Below, piece by piece: positions 27,336-35,692 of a stretch of DNA of 64,000 nt. Origin of the DNA: Anaerolineae bacterium. Its GTDB lineage: Bacteria; Chloroflexota; Anaerolineae; Aggregatilineales; UBA2796. The translations under genes were made by a program, and so were the position numbers. Under the pieces are notes generated by a model. The model made no database searches, was not told where the DNA came from, and saw only the letters and a program-made list of their open reading frames with translations. Where the stretch lies: assembly GCA_019637615.1 (NCBI GenBank), contig JAHBVJ010000021.1:1-64000 (forward strand). Direction: 5' to 3'. Each line of letters opens with the position of its first letter. The stretch's first letter is position 1.

Positions 27336-29348
27336 GTGACCGACACCGCCATCAACCTCATCAACCATCTGCATCTCGTCTTCAAAACGCATCTCGATTT
27401 GGGCTTCACCGATTTCGCGGGCAATGTGCTGCACCGCTATCTGACCGATTTCATTCCGCACGCCCTCTCCTTGGCACGTCAACTGCGCGAGTCAGCAAGT
27501 CCCACACGCTTCGTGTGGACGACCGGATCATGGTTGATCGATACCTTCTTGGAGCAAGCCGAGTCGGGCGCTCGCCGCGACATGGAGCAAGCCATCGAAG
27601 CGGGCGACATCGTCTGGCACGCGCTACCCTTCACCACCCACACCGAGCTGATGGACGCCAGCCTCTTTCGCTTCGGCCTCACCATCTCACAGCGCTTGGA
27701 TGCCCGCTTCGGACGCAAGACAATCGCGGGCAAAATGACCGATGTCCCCGGTCACACGCGTGGAATGCTACCGCTGCTTGCCGAAGCGGGCGTCGAATTT
27801 CTGCATTTTGGCGTGAACGAAGCCAGTAGTGTGCCGGACGTGCCGCCGCTGTTTCGCTGGTTGGACGAAGCCAGCGGAACCAGCGTGATCGTTGCCTATT
27901 CGCACAGCTACGGTGAAGAAACACTTGTCCCCGCGCTTGGGACGGGGTTGGCTTTCGCGTTCACGGGCGATAACTTGGGGCCACCCGACGCCGCGATGGT
28001 GCAACGCTATTATGATCGGCTTCAGGCACGTAATCCCGCCGCCGTGATCACCGCCTCCACGCTGGACGCCTTCGCCGCCGAACTCCGCCCGATCCGCGAT
28101 ACCCTCCCCGTCGTCACCGCCGAGATCGGGGATACGTGGATTCACGGCGTCGGTACTGATCCCGCCAAAGTGCGCCAGTTCCGCAGGCTAAGTGCCAAAC
28201 GCCGATCATGGATCGCGGATGGGCTGCTTGATGCCAGTTCGCCGCAGGCCGCCGCCTTCTGCAAACATCTGCTGTGCGTGGCGGAACACACGTGGGGCTT
28301 GGATGTCAAAACCCACATGACCAACTTCAAAGATTACAGCGCCGATGATTTCGCCGTAGCGCGGCAAGCAGATGATGCCCAAAAGATGGAACGCTCATGG
28401 CAGGAACAACGCCATTACCTTGATCTTGCGGTGGAGGCATTAGCAGGTACGCCCAGACATGCTGACGCCGCCGCAGTCCTAGCACCGCTGACGCCGCCGA
28501 CGATCACGGGCGAGGTAGTTAGCGCCACGCAGCGCTTCGAGACGCCGCGTTTCGACATCGGCTTCGATCCGCACACCGGCGCGATCAACTATCTGCGGCA
28601 TCGGCGGTCGGATCGCGTCTGGGCAGACGCCGATCATCCGTTGGCGCTATACCGCTATGAGACCTTCTCGCAAGCCGATTATGACCGCTACTGGGCGGAA
28701 TATATCCGTAACAAAGATCGCTCCGATGTCGTGGCATGGGCGCAGCACGACTACATGAAAACGGGGCTAGGCGATCAGGGCGCGACCAATCGCCTCATCC
28801 CCTCCGAACTAATCGAGCTGAGACGCTCTGAGACGGACACCGAGACTCGCTTTGATCTCTTGCTCGGTTCGCGGCCTGATCTGGTACGCGACTTCGGCGC
28901 ACCTGAACGCCTGCTGCTCTCTGTGAGTTGCTCACACGATCGTGACAAGATCATCGTGGAACTGACGTGGGATAGCAAACCCGCCACGCGCATTCCGGAA
29001 GCCGCTTGGTTGTCCTTTTCGCCTGTTCAGCTCGCATCAGGCCGCTGGCGCTTCGAAAAACTCGGCAGTTGGATCGATCCGCTGGATGTGGTACGGCGCG
29101 GCGGGCGCGGACTCCATGCCGTCAATGATCGCGTGCGTTACCTCAACGATCAAGCCCACCTCACCTTGAGGACAACGGACGCTTCCTTGGTAGCGGTGGG
29201 CGAGCCGAGTTTGCTACGCTTCCCCGACGCTTTGCCCGATCCACGCGGTGGCATTCACGTCAACCTCTTCAACAACATCTGGTGTACCAACTTCCCGCAG
29301 TGGATCGATGGGGCGGCTCATTTTCGCTTTGCTCTGACGTGGAACTGA
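27336..29348 (+). CDS. DUF5054 domain protein, GH38-like putative glycoside hydrolase
   Basis: GTG 27336 is chosen because AGGAGG stands just upstream; the longer frame from 27240 has no support. The 670-residue product begins with a GH38/57-type barrel strand (HLHLVFKTHLDLGFTDFAG) that carries a His-x-Asp metal or catalytic pair. It continues with TTGSWLIDTFLEQ, KMTDVPGHTRGMLPLL and EIGDTWIHGVG, and ends in a beta-sandwich-like region (HVNLFNNIWCTNFPQW). These features match the DUF5054 family, annotated as alpha-mannosidase-like but without a known substrate. No signal peptide is present. It is divergent to the PiT-like operon and close to sugar genes. Confidence 0.8.
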   Translation: MTDTAINLINHLHLVFKTHLDLGFTDFAGNVLHRYLTDFIPHALSLARQLRESASPTRFVWTTGSWLIDTFLEQAESGARRDMEQAIEAGDIVWHALPFTTHTELMDASLFRFGLTISQRLDARFGRKTIAGKMTDVPGHTRGMLPLLAEAGVEFLHFGVNEASSVPDVPPLFRWLDEASGTSVIVAYSHSYGEETLVPALGTGLAFAFTGDNLGPPDAAMVQRYYDRLQARNPAAVITASTLDAFAAELRPIRDTLPVVTAEIGDTWIHGVGTDPAKVRQFRRLSAKRRSWIADGLLDASSPQAAAFCKHLLCVAEHTWGLDVKTHMTNFKDYSADDFAVARQADDAQKMERSWQEQRHYLDLAVEALAGTPRHADAAAVLAPLTPPTITGEVVSATQRFETPRFDIGFDPHTGAINYLRHRRSDRVWADADHPLALYRYETFSQADYDRYWAEYIRNKDRSDVVAWAQHDYMKTGLGDQGATNRLIPSELIELRRSETDTETRFDLLLGSRPDLVRDFGAPERLLLSVSCSHDRDKIIVELTWDSKPATRIPEAAWLSFSPVQLASGRWRFEKLGSWIDPLDVVRRGGRGLHAVNDRVRYLNDQAHLTLRTTDASLVAVGEPSLLRFPDALPDPRGGIHVNLFNNIWCTNFPQWIDGAAHFRFALTWN

Positions 29349-30157
29349 AGCCAGCTTGAACGGGTATCGTGATTGGGCGGCAGGTAAGCGTAACGTCTAT
29401 GCGCTTTGATTGCGCAATCTGCACGTTACTACCTTCAGCCCATGATAGCTTTTGCAAAACCAAGCAGCCGTTGCGTAACCGGTTCCCTGAATCGGAGTCC
29501 GCAATCTTAATGCCTGAGGTGGCGTACATAAGTGTTTGGTGAAATTTCCTCAGCAGTTTGCATGAAGAAAGTATCGATAGTCGTTACATTAACAATTCAT
29601 CTCTTGACACCACGACATGAATTGTGTAAGCTGTGTGGCGAAGTTTGGAATAAGTTGTGTGGGCAAACAATATCCAAACTAGATATGCTCACCATCCCAA
29701 GCTCGTTATTTTTCTACCGCTGCCCGTGCGTGGCAGCCTTGGTCTGCCCTAACCCGCAGATCATGCTGATATGCATTTAATAGAGCGTCACACGCTCGTT
29801 TCTATCATCAGATCATTTTCCTCAATGATCTGGTCGGCAAATATCTCTTACGTTTCTTACTTCGTTTTTTCGCAAAATGATCATCCATGATCATGAATCT
29901 CTGCGTGATTTATGATCATCGACGTGAGGGTGTGGGCTAAAAATCCTTGCCTGCATATTCACGGGCTGCGCAGCGGACTGGGATCGCGTGATCACCAACT
30001 CCGCAAGGATGGTCACCTCGTGATCACGAATGTGGCGTAAGTCGGGTGAACCGCTTTTCCCTCGAAAGAGACCTCTGGTTCCTTCTTTCGGCGGATAGAT
30101 CATGAAACGGACTCGCCTTACTCTATATCACGTAAGCAATCGAAGAGGAGACTCAAC
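29349..30157. other. Long non-coding region rich in TGATCA palindromes
   Basis: These 809 bases have no convincing gene. The first half is AT-richer than the surroundings, and an 82-codon frame at 29532 has no ribosome-binding site or recognisable product. A GAGCGT/ACGCTC hairpin lies at 29783-29797. Between 29877 and 30028 are three ATGATCAT and two GTGATCAC palindromes. The region precedes the first SRPBCC gene. Confidence 0.6.
29877..30028. promoter_or_regulatory. Cluster of TGATCA palindromes
   Basis: ATGATCAT occurs at 29877-29884, 29887-29894 and 29912-29919, then GTGATCAC at 29988-29995 and CGTGATCACG at 30019-30028. The first two are one helical turn apart. This could be a cooperative operator for the downstream SRPBCC gene or a site of GATC methylation control; no regulator is assigned. 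Confidence 0.4.
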
Positions 30158-30718
30158 ATGGGTCGCGCAGAAGCAAATATCATCGTAGGTGCATCCGCCG
30201 AAGCAGTTTGGAACTGCCTGAACGACATCGACCACACGCCAGAATGGGTGGTAGGTCTACACGATGCCGAGATCAAGACAAAAGGTGCCTACGGTGTGGA
30301 CACCATTTATAACGACTACAATCGGCTAGGCCCGATCCCGCAGAAGACTGCGTGGAAGATCACGGAATTCGAGCCGCTGTCCCGTCAAGTACACGAAAGC
30401 AAGTCGGTGGTGCTGCCCTCGACCATGATCATCAATCTCGGTCGCGTGTCCAAGGGCACGCACATCCAGATGATCGTCAAGTATCGGTTCCTGCCGTTCC
30501 TTGGTCCCGTCAGCACGTTCTTGGAAAAGCACCTGATGGACAAGCTGCTCAAGCGGGTGCTGAAGCAGAATCTAGGCAATCTCAATACCTACCTGCTGTA
30601 TCACTTCCTGTATCAGCGTCAGGGCGAAGTGGAAAAGCCGGTCGAGGTCGAGAAGCAGGTGGCACGTCCAGCCGCCCGCCGCGCTACGGGTGTGACCACG
30701 CGCGTAGCGGTCAGCTAG
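30158..30718 (+). CDS. SRPBCC (START-like) family protein, copy 1
   Basis: The 186-residue protein has a polyketide_cyc2/SRPBCC-type hydrophobic-pocket fold. It shows the N-terminal strand ANIIVGASAEAVWNCLND, the Trp after the first helices (EWVVGLHDAEI), central strands (AWKITEFEP, RQVHESKS) and a long C-terminal helix (LEKHLMDKLLKRVLKQNL). The tail (about 155-186) is Glu/Lys- and then Arg/Ala-rich. SRPBCC proteins bind lipids or other hydrophobic ligands. GAAGAGGAG lies before the ATG. A paralogue lies 470 bases downstream. Confidence 0.85.
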   Translation: MGRAEANIIVGASAEAVWNCLNDIDHTPEWVVGLHDAEIKTKGAYGVDTIYNDYNRLGPIPQKTAWKITEFEPLSRQVHESKSVVLPSTMIINLGRVSKGTHIQMIVKYRFLPFLGPVSTFLEKHLMDKLLKRVLKQNLGNLNTYLLYHFLYQRQGEVEKPVEVEKQVARPAARRATGVTTRVAVS

Positions 30719-30750
30719 TCAACATCTGCCAACAACACAAGCCATTAGGC

Positions 30751-30779
30751 GTGGTGTACCGATCCGTTCGGTACGCCAC
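30751..30779 (+). terminator. Hairpin after SRPBCC gene 1
   Basis: GTGGTGTACCGA (30751-30762) pairs with TCGGTACGCCAC (30768-30779) through 11 Watson-Crick pairs and one G-U around a 5-nt loop. An outer pairing of TTAGGCGTG (from 30746) with CACGCCTAA (30791-30799) is possible as an alternative. No T-tract follows. Confidence 0.5.
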
Positions 30780-30819
30780 GGCTGAGTCGGCACGCCTAAA
30801 TGATGGGCATCACAACATA

Positions 30820-30848
30820 TTGACTCAACTCAAATGTTCGTGTATACT
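30820..30848 (+). promoter_or_regulatory. Near-consensus sigma-70 promoter for SRPBCC gene 2 leader
   Basis: TTGACT (30820-30825), exactly 17 bases, then TATACT (30843-30848). It is one of the best promoter matches in the window. Transcription would start near 30855, giving a leader of over 300 bases to the gene at 31188. Confidence 0.65.
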
Positions 30849-30887
30849 ATGAGATAGTGAAATCGATCACAAAGGAGAAACTATCCC

Positions 30888-30935
30888 TTGTCATCGATGG
30901 TCGTTAACCCGCCCTACATTAGACGTATGCTCTAA
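30888..30935 (+). CDS. Possible 15-codon leader peptide
   Basis: AAAGGAG (30871-30877) lies 10 bases before a TTG at 30888 (alternative ATG 30897). The frame encodes MSSMVVNPPYIRRML and stops with TAA at 30933-30935. It is just downstream of the strong promoter. The Pro-Pro and Arg-Arg pairs could cause ribosome stalling, but no terminator/antiterminator pair was clearly seen, so function is speculative. Confidence 0.3.
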   Translation: MSSMVVNPPYIRRML

Positions 30936-31187
30936 CTTCGCAGAACAACCAATCATCAATGGCGTCTCGCCCTTGGTGTGTCAGATCGTGGCGTTCATGG
31001 TCTGATCGGCACTAACACTTGCGCTTCTATCATCATTTTCGCGCATCATGCATGGTCGCGCGTCCGTTGCGGGCGTGGTGATTAGGATGATTGTGCGCGT
31101 CAATTGTCCTCATTCGCCAGATCACGCGTTAGTCAACGGCCTCGCATCGCCCCGTGATCATGGCACCTGCTTCAATGGAGGCTCACT

Positions 31188-31721
31188 ATGAGTTGCGTGG
31201 AAGCAAATATCATCGTCGGCGCGTCAATCGACACCGTCTGGAACTGCCTGAACGACATCACGCATACGTCGAATTGGGTAAACGGCCTCGTAAATGCTGA
31301 GATCATCACGCGGGGCCGCTATGGCAAAGGGTCGGTACATGTCCAGCACAGCCGCGCTGGCTTGCTGCCAACGACTACGTGGACAATCACCGCGTTCGAA
31401 CCACGGTCGCGTCAAGTCCACGTTTCGCAGTCGGCAGTGCTGCCCGCTGCCCTGACCATCGCTGTCAATCCGGTGGCGCAGGGTACGCAAATCCGGATCA
31501 ACCTCGACTATCGCTTCCTCCCGATGTTGGGATCGGTCAGCCATGGTCTGGAACGCCTCATCATGGACAAGCGGATGAAGCAGGTGTTGAAGCAGAATCT
31601 CGCCAGCTTCAGCACCTACCTGATGTACTACTTCTTATCGAACCAGCGGGCGGGCAAGCCAGCCGCACGCGTCCCTATGCGTCGTTCAACCGGGATAGCC
31701 GCCCAGGCTGCCATCGGCTGA
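31188..31721 (+). CDS. SRPBCC (START-like) family protein, copy 2
   Basis: The 177-residue paralogue of the gene at 30158 shares the start (xANIIVGAS, then VWNCLNDI), the middle (TAFEPRSRQVHVSQSAVLP) and the C-terminal helix (MDKRMKQVLKQNL). The two are clearly a tandem duplication that has diverged. The charged Glu/Lys insert in the tail of copy 1 is missing here, while the Arg-Arg-Ser/Ala-Thr-Gly end is kept. Its 3' end overlaps the end of the convergent rhaI gene by 36 bases. Confidence 0.85.
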   Translation: MSCVEANIIVGASIDTVWNCLNDITHTSNWVNGLVNAEIITRGRYGKGSVHVQHSRAGLLPTTTWTITAFEPRSRQVHVSQSAVLPAALTIAVNPVAQGTQIRINLDYRFLPMLGSVSHGLERLIMDKRMKQVLKQNLASFSTYLMYYFLSNQRAGKPAARVPMRRSTGIAAQAAIG

Positions 31722-32909
31722 ACCACGCGCTTTCGCGATCTTCGCAGCGTAACCATCGGCGCGGTACGCTGCGATAGGATCAGGCTGAATCCCCATCTCT
31801 TCGCGCACTTTCGCCAGCAGTGGACGCACATCGGTATCGTAGGCGCTGGTCAGGATGCGGTGCGAACCGAGCACATCGCCGCCGTGCTGAGATTCCAGCA
31901 ATCGCGGGCGGTCAACGATCAGCGCTTTGGCATAAGCAACTTGACAGTTGAGCACGCTCTGGAGCATGGCTTCCAGCTTCGGCTCGATGTTGTGGCTCTG
32001 GTCGATCATGTAGGCCACCTCGTTGGCTTTGTCACCCGCCGTCACCAGCTCATGGTAGATCACGAACAACTCAAACGGGTTGGTCGTGCCGACGATCAGA
32101 TCGTCATCGGCGTATTGGCGGGCGTTGAAGTGGAAGCCGCCCAAACGCCCCTCATCCAGTAAGAAAGACACAATCGACGGGATATTCGTGCCTTGCGGGT
32201 GATGCCCCGTATCGACCAGCACCTGCGCCCGATCACCACACTTGAGCGCCATCGCGTAGCTCGTGCCCCAATCCGGAAGATCGGTGGTGTAGAAGGCGGG
32301 TTCAAAGAATTTGTACTCGATCAACATGCGTCCGTTGGCGGGCACATGCTTGTACAGTTCTTTCAAGCCCCATTCGAGGCGATGTTTGCGCTCGATCACG
32401 CTGTCCTGTCCGGCGTAGTTGGTGCCATCCGCGAACCACAGGCTGAGGAGCGTGCTGCCCGTCTTGGTCATGATCTCGCAGCACTCGATCATGTGCGCGA
32501 GGGCTTGCTCACGGATCGCGCCCGACGGATTGCAGATGCTGCCGAGCTTGTATTCTTGATCTTGGAACACGTTGGGGTTGATCGCGCCGATGCTCACGCC
32601 GAGCGAGGCGGCTTCCTGCTTGAGCGCGTTCCAGTCGTCGGTTTTATCCCACGGGATGTGCAGCGCGACGCTTGGCGCGATTCCCGTCAACTTGTGGATG
32701 TAGGCCGCGTCCGCCAATTTCTCGTGTACGTCACGCGCCGCACCGGGCCACGGGAACACCTTGAAGCGCGTACCGCTGTTGCCATAGCCCCATGACGGCG
32801 TCTCGATGTGTTGGCGCTTCAGCTTGGCCTTGACAGCCTCCACGTCGATGCCCTGCTTGGTCAACTGCTCGGCAAGGGCGGGGTAAGCGGAAAGGTATAA
32901 ATCGGTCAT
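31686..32909 (-). CDS. rhaI: L-rhamnose isomerase (RhaI type)
   Basis: The 407-residue cytoplasmic, metal-dependent TIM-barrel enzyme converts L-rhamnose to L-rhamnulose. It matches the RhaI group used by Rhizobium, Streptomyces and Chloroflexota rather than E. coli RhaA. Hallmarks are ETPSWGYGNSGTRFKVF near residue 36, SVALHIPWDKTDDW, LWFADGTNYAGQD, the metal-ligand segments EYKFFEPAFY and VDTGHHPQGTN, and GGFHFNARQYADDDL. AAAGGA lies 9 bases before the ATG. It is the last gene of a minus-strand group with the dehydratase-like and amidase genes, 34 bases after the former. Confidence 0.92.
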   Translation of the reverse strand: MTDLYLSAYPALAEQLTKQGIDVEAVKAKLKRQHIETPSWGYGNSGTRFKVFPWPGAARDVHEKLADAAYIHKLTGIAPSVALHIPWDKTDDWNALKQEAASLGVSIGAINPNVFQDQEYKLGSICNPSGAIREQALAHMIECCEIMTKTGSTLLSLWFADGTNYAGQDSVIERKHRLEWGLKELYKHVPANGRMLIEYKFFEPAFYTTDLPDWGTSYAMALKCGDRAQVLVDTGHHPQGTNIPSIVSFLLDEGRLGGFHFNARQYADDDLIVGTTNPFELFVIYHELVTAGDKANEVAYMIDQSHNIEPKLEAMLQSVLNCQVAYAKALIVDRPRLLESQHGGDVLGSHRILTSAYDTDVRPLLAKVREEMGIQPDPIAAYRADGYAAKIAKARGSADGSLGGYPG

Positions 32910-32943
32910 AGCAAAAATCCTTTATCGTATGGCGAGGCACAGC

Positions 32944-34077
32944 TCACGTGACTTTGTACTTTTTAATGTAGTCCCGATCCAGCAGCAAGCCCAAGCCCGG
33001 ACGGTCGGACATGTGATAGATGCCGTCCTTGATCGGGCGCGGCTCGGTCTGAATATCCCAGAACAGCGGATCGCGATCCTTGTGGAAGCACTCGATATAG
33101 GTGCTGTGATGCACGCCGCACAGCAGATGGCTGGATAATTGCGCCTCTTCGTGATGCCCGACCTCGATCCCGAACGCCGCTGCCATCGCCGCTGAACGCC
33201 GCCAGATGGTGGGGCCGCCGCACCACGACGCATCGAAATTGCACACGTCAATCGATCCCGCCACCATCAGATCGCGCACGCCGTCGAGCGTGTACTCGCT
33301 CTGACCAGCCGTCACGGGCACGCCCGTCGCCATGCGTACATCGCGCAGCCAGCGCGTATCGTTGTACCAGCGCACCGGCTCCTCGAACCAGCGCAGTTCG
33401 ATGCCCGCGTGCTCCGCCAGCTTGCAGAACTTGATCGCCTCGTGCAGCGTGTAGCCCTGATTGGCATCGACCATGAAGGTGAAGCCGTCGCCAGCGGTCT
33501 TGCGGGCGATCTGCAAGCGGGCGAGGTCTTCTTCGGGCGTCGCACCGCCGATCTTGAACTTCATGCCGCAGACGCCGTACTCGACATAATCTTGAATTTC
33601 GCGGGCGAGTTCGTCGCTGGTCTGCCCGTAATAGCCGCCGATGGCGATGATCGGAATCTCGCTCCGGTAGCCGCCCCACAGTTTATACAGCGGCATGTCG
33701 AGCGCCTTGCCGAGCGTATCCCAGATCGCGGTATCCACGCACGCGATAGCTTGCATGGTCACGCCGCGATCCCGCAAAATGTCGTAGGTGGCGGGCTTCA
33801 TGGCTTCCCAGCAGCCTTCCGTGTCGAACACGTCTCTGCCGAGGACGGCGGGCACGAGTTCGTTGTTGATGATGTTCAGGATGTCCACTTGCTCTTTGTC
33901 GGTGTCGCCCGTGTACACCTCGCCCACCACGCCCTGATCGGTGTACACGCGCGTGATGATCGTGCAGCGATTCTGCATCGAGTATTTGCTGCCCTTATAC
34001 ACGCGCTTGAGGGGGATGCGCAGTGCTTCCGTCTCGATCTTCTGGATCGTCAGCTTACCGGGTTTTTGATACGTCAT
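32944..34077 (-). CDS. Mandelate racemase/enolase-superfamily sugar acid dehydratase
   Basis: The 377-residue protein is of the enolase superfamily: an N-terminal capping domain, then a barrel with the KxK-like catalytic lysines (GMKFKIG). The metal ligands are in VDANQGY, WFEEPV and AGQSEYTL, with a C-terminal histidine segment VGHHEEAQLS. Such members dehydrate sugar acids (for example rhamnonate, fuconate or galactonate) or racemise substrates. The context beside rhaI and a Rha-like importer suggests a methylpentose-derived acid. Its start overlaps the amidase stop by 4 bases, so they are coupled. The exact substrate cannot be read from sequence. Confidence 0.88.
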   Translation of the reverse strand: MTYQKPGKLTIQKIETEALRIPLKRVYKGSKYSMQNRCTIITRVYTDQGVVGEVYTGDTDKEQVDILNIINNELVPAVLGRDVFDTEGCWEAMKPATYDILRDRGVTMQAIACVDTAIWDTLGKALDMPLYKLWGGYRSEIPIIAIGGYYGQTSDELAREIQDYVEYGVCGMKFKIGGATPEEDLARLQIARKTAGDGFTFMVDANQGYTLHEAIKFCKLAEHAGIELRWFEEPVRWYNDTRWLRDVRMATGVPVTAGQSEYTLDGVRDLMVAGSIDVCNFDASWCGGPTIWRRSAAMAAAFGIEVGHHEEAQLSSHLLCGVHHSTYIECFHKDRDPLFWDIQTEPRPIKDGIYHMSDRPGLGLLLDRDYIKKYKVT

Positions 34078-35525
34078 AAACTCTCTCGATTCGATATATT
34101 CTCGGATAACCGCTCAATCATTGGCGGCGCTTTCCATCTCGGCATCAGCGCCTGTTGGATCGCCAGTCCCGCCGTGAGGATGGTACGTTCGCTGCCCGCG
34201 TTGCCCACGATCTGCACGCCAATCGGTAGGTTCTCTGTAGTGTAGCCAGTGGGGACGGTCAACCCCGGCAGTCCTGCCAGATTCACCCACATCTGAAAGC
34301 CCAGATTGACCATCGGTGGAAAATGCAGGTTCCATCCATGTGCTGGCGCTTCCGTCGGGAAGATCGGGCACACGGCGACGCCATCTCCGATCAGCGCCTT
34401 GAGTTGGCTGCGCAGGTTATTTCGCCACCGCGCCCCATCGACCAGCCAGCGCCACAACACGGGCATGTAATTCGACCCGAACCAGTAGGCCAGCGCTTCG
34501 GGGGAAACGCGTCCCTGACCGCGCAGTGTGCGCATGATTTCGCCAGCGGGCGTCCATGCCTCACCATTGCCGAACCCCGCCGAGAGCGCCCGCAAATCGG
34601 CATTCTGCAAATAGGCTGTCCAGCCGATCATCACGGCACGTAGCGAAGCGGGCTGCTTGGCGAAAGGTTTCATCCCGACCGCCGCCAGCGCTTGGGTCGC
34701 TGCATCCACCCCGCGCTTGACATCGGTGTTGGCAGTGACCAGCCCGTCGCTGTACCAGAAGGCGATAGGCTGCTCCGCCAGCGTGGATGTGTCCAGCGGC
34801 GCAGACTCGACCCCGCGCAGCACATCGAACACCAGCGCGGCATCTTCGACACGGCGTGTCATCGGCCCCACCGCCTCCAGATCAGCCAGTCGTCCGCTGG
34901 GGTAAGGCCAATTGCCGACCTCGGAGATGGTGCCGCTGGTTGGTCGCAGCCCCACGATTCCCGTAAAGGCAGCGGGCATACGGATACTGCCCGCGATGTC
35001 CGAGCCAACATCGAACGCCGCGCCTTCCGCCGCCACAATCGCCGCTGATCCGCCCGACGAGCCGCCCACCGTGCGCGTTACGTCCCACGGGTTGTTGGTA
35101 CGCCCGAACACGGGATTGTTCGTCTCTTGCGACCAGCAGTTATCGGGCAGGTTGGTTTTGCCGAGCAGGATCGCGCCCGCCGCTTTCAACTGCGCCGTCA
35201 CGAAGCTGTCTTTATCCGGCACATGATCGCGCCGCGACACCAGCCCACACGTTGAAAGAACGCCCGCCGTCTCGTGGCAATCCTTGAGCGTGAACGGCAC
35301 CCCATGCAGCCATCCGAGCGGCTTGCCTTGTTTCAGCACTTCATCAGCTTGCCGCGCCTGTTCCCGCGCCGTGTCATAGGTCTTGGTGACGACGGCATTC
35401 AGCGCCGGATTGATCGCCTCGATCCGCGCAATATGCGCCTCGACAGTTTCCACTGCCGTGATGCGCCCTTCGCGGAGCTGCTGTGCCATGTCGGTCACGG
35501 ATAGCGCGACAATTGAGTCAGACAT
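34074..35525 (-). CDS. Amidase (amidase-signature family)
   Basis: The 483-residue amidase-signature enzyme hydrolyses carboxamides. The Ser-cisSer-Lys triad is visible: Lys in PFTLKDCHETAG, the cis-Ser in VGGSSGGSAA, and the nucleophile Ser in GSDIAGSIRMPAAF. It resembles stand-alone amidases more than GatA: no GatB or GatC neighbours are present and the C-terminal half has its own pattern (PTGYTTENLPIGVQIVG). GGAGG lies before the ATG. It is co-transcribed with the enolase-superfamily gene, which suggests an amide-containing sugar or sugar-acid substrate, but that is inference. Confidence 0.9.
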   Translation of the reverse strand: MSDSIVALSVTDMAQQLREGRITAVETVEAHIARIEAINPALNAVVTKTYDTAREQARQADEVLKQGKPLGWLHGVPFTLKDCHETAGVLSTCGLVSRRDHVPDKDSFVTAQLKAAGAILLGKTNLPDNCWSQETNNPVFGRTNNPWDVTRTVGGSSGGSAAIVAAEGAAFDVGSDIAGSIRMPAAFTGIVGLRPTSGTISEVGNWPYPSGRLADLEAVGPMTRRVEDAALVFDVLRGVESAPLDTSTLAEQPIAFWYSDGLVTANTDVKRGVDAATQALAAVGMKPFAKQPASLRAVMIGWTAYLQNADLRALSAGFGNGEAWTPAGEIMRTLRGQGRVSPEALAYWFGSNYMPVLWRWLVDGARWRNNLRSQLKALIGDGVAVCPIFPTEAPAHGWNLHFPPMVNLGFQMWVNLAGLPGLTVPTGYTTENLPIGVQIVGNAGSERTILTAGLAIQQALMPRWKAPPMIERLSENISNRESL

Positions 35526-35692
35526 GAGGTTGCCTCCGATGTCGGAAAGCTTGTTACAGGATATTACTCACTCACCTTACGCAGACCCTCAATCCTCAGC
35601 CCCCTCTCCCTCAGGGCGAAGGGAAGATGAAGCGGGCGCACAGTTGTGTCGTGCGTGAAAAGCATAGACGACAACCCTGTACGTAACATCGG

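Larger units (their letters stand above)
30719..31187. other. Structured spacer between the two SRPBCC genes
   Basis: These 469 bases hold a strong hairpin (30751-30779), a near-consensus promoter (30820-30848), a ribosome-binding site with a 15-codon reading frame (30888-30935), and then about 250 bases of GATC- and CATCAT-rich sequence before the second SRPBCC gene. The arrangement looks like a long transcribed leader. Confidence 0.55.

Noticed and set aside
29532..29780. 82-codon frame in the large spacer
   Set aside because: No ribosome-binding site and no family resemblance, and it lies in an AT-rich non-coding stretch.
35570..35625. C-rich CCCCTCTCCCTCAGGG-type sequence as a possible repeat or hairpin
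   Set aside because: Looks like low-complexity sequence with short local pairing; a vaguely similar stretch at 48060 does not align convincingly.
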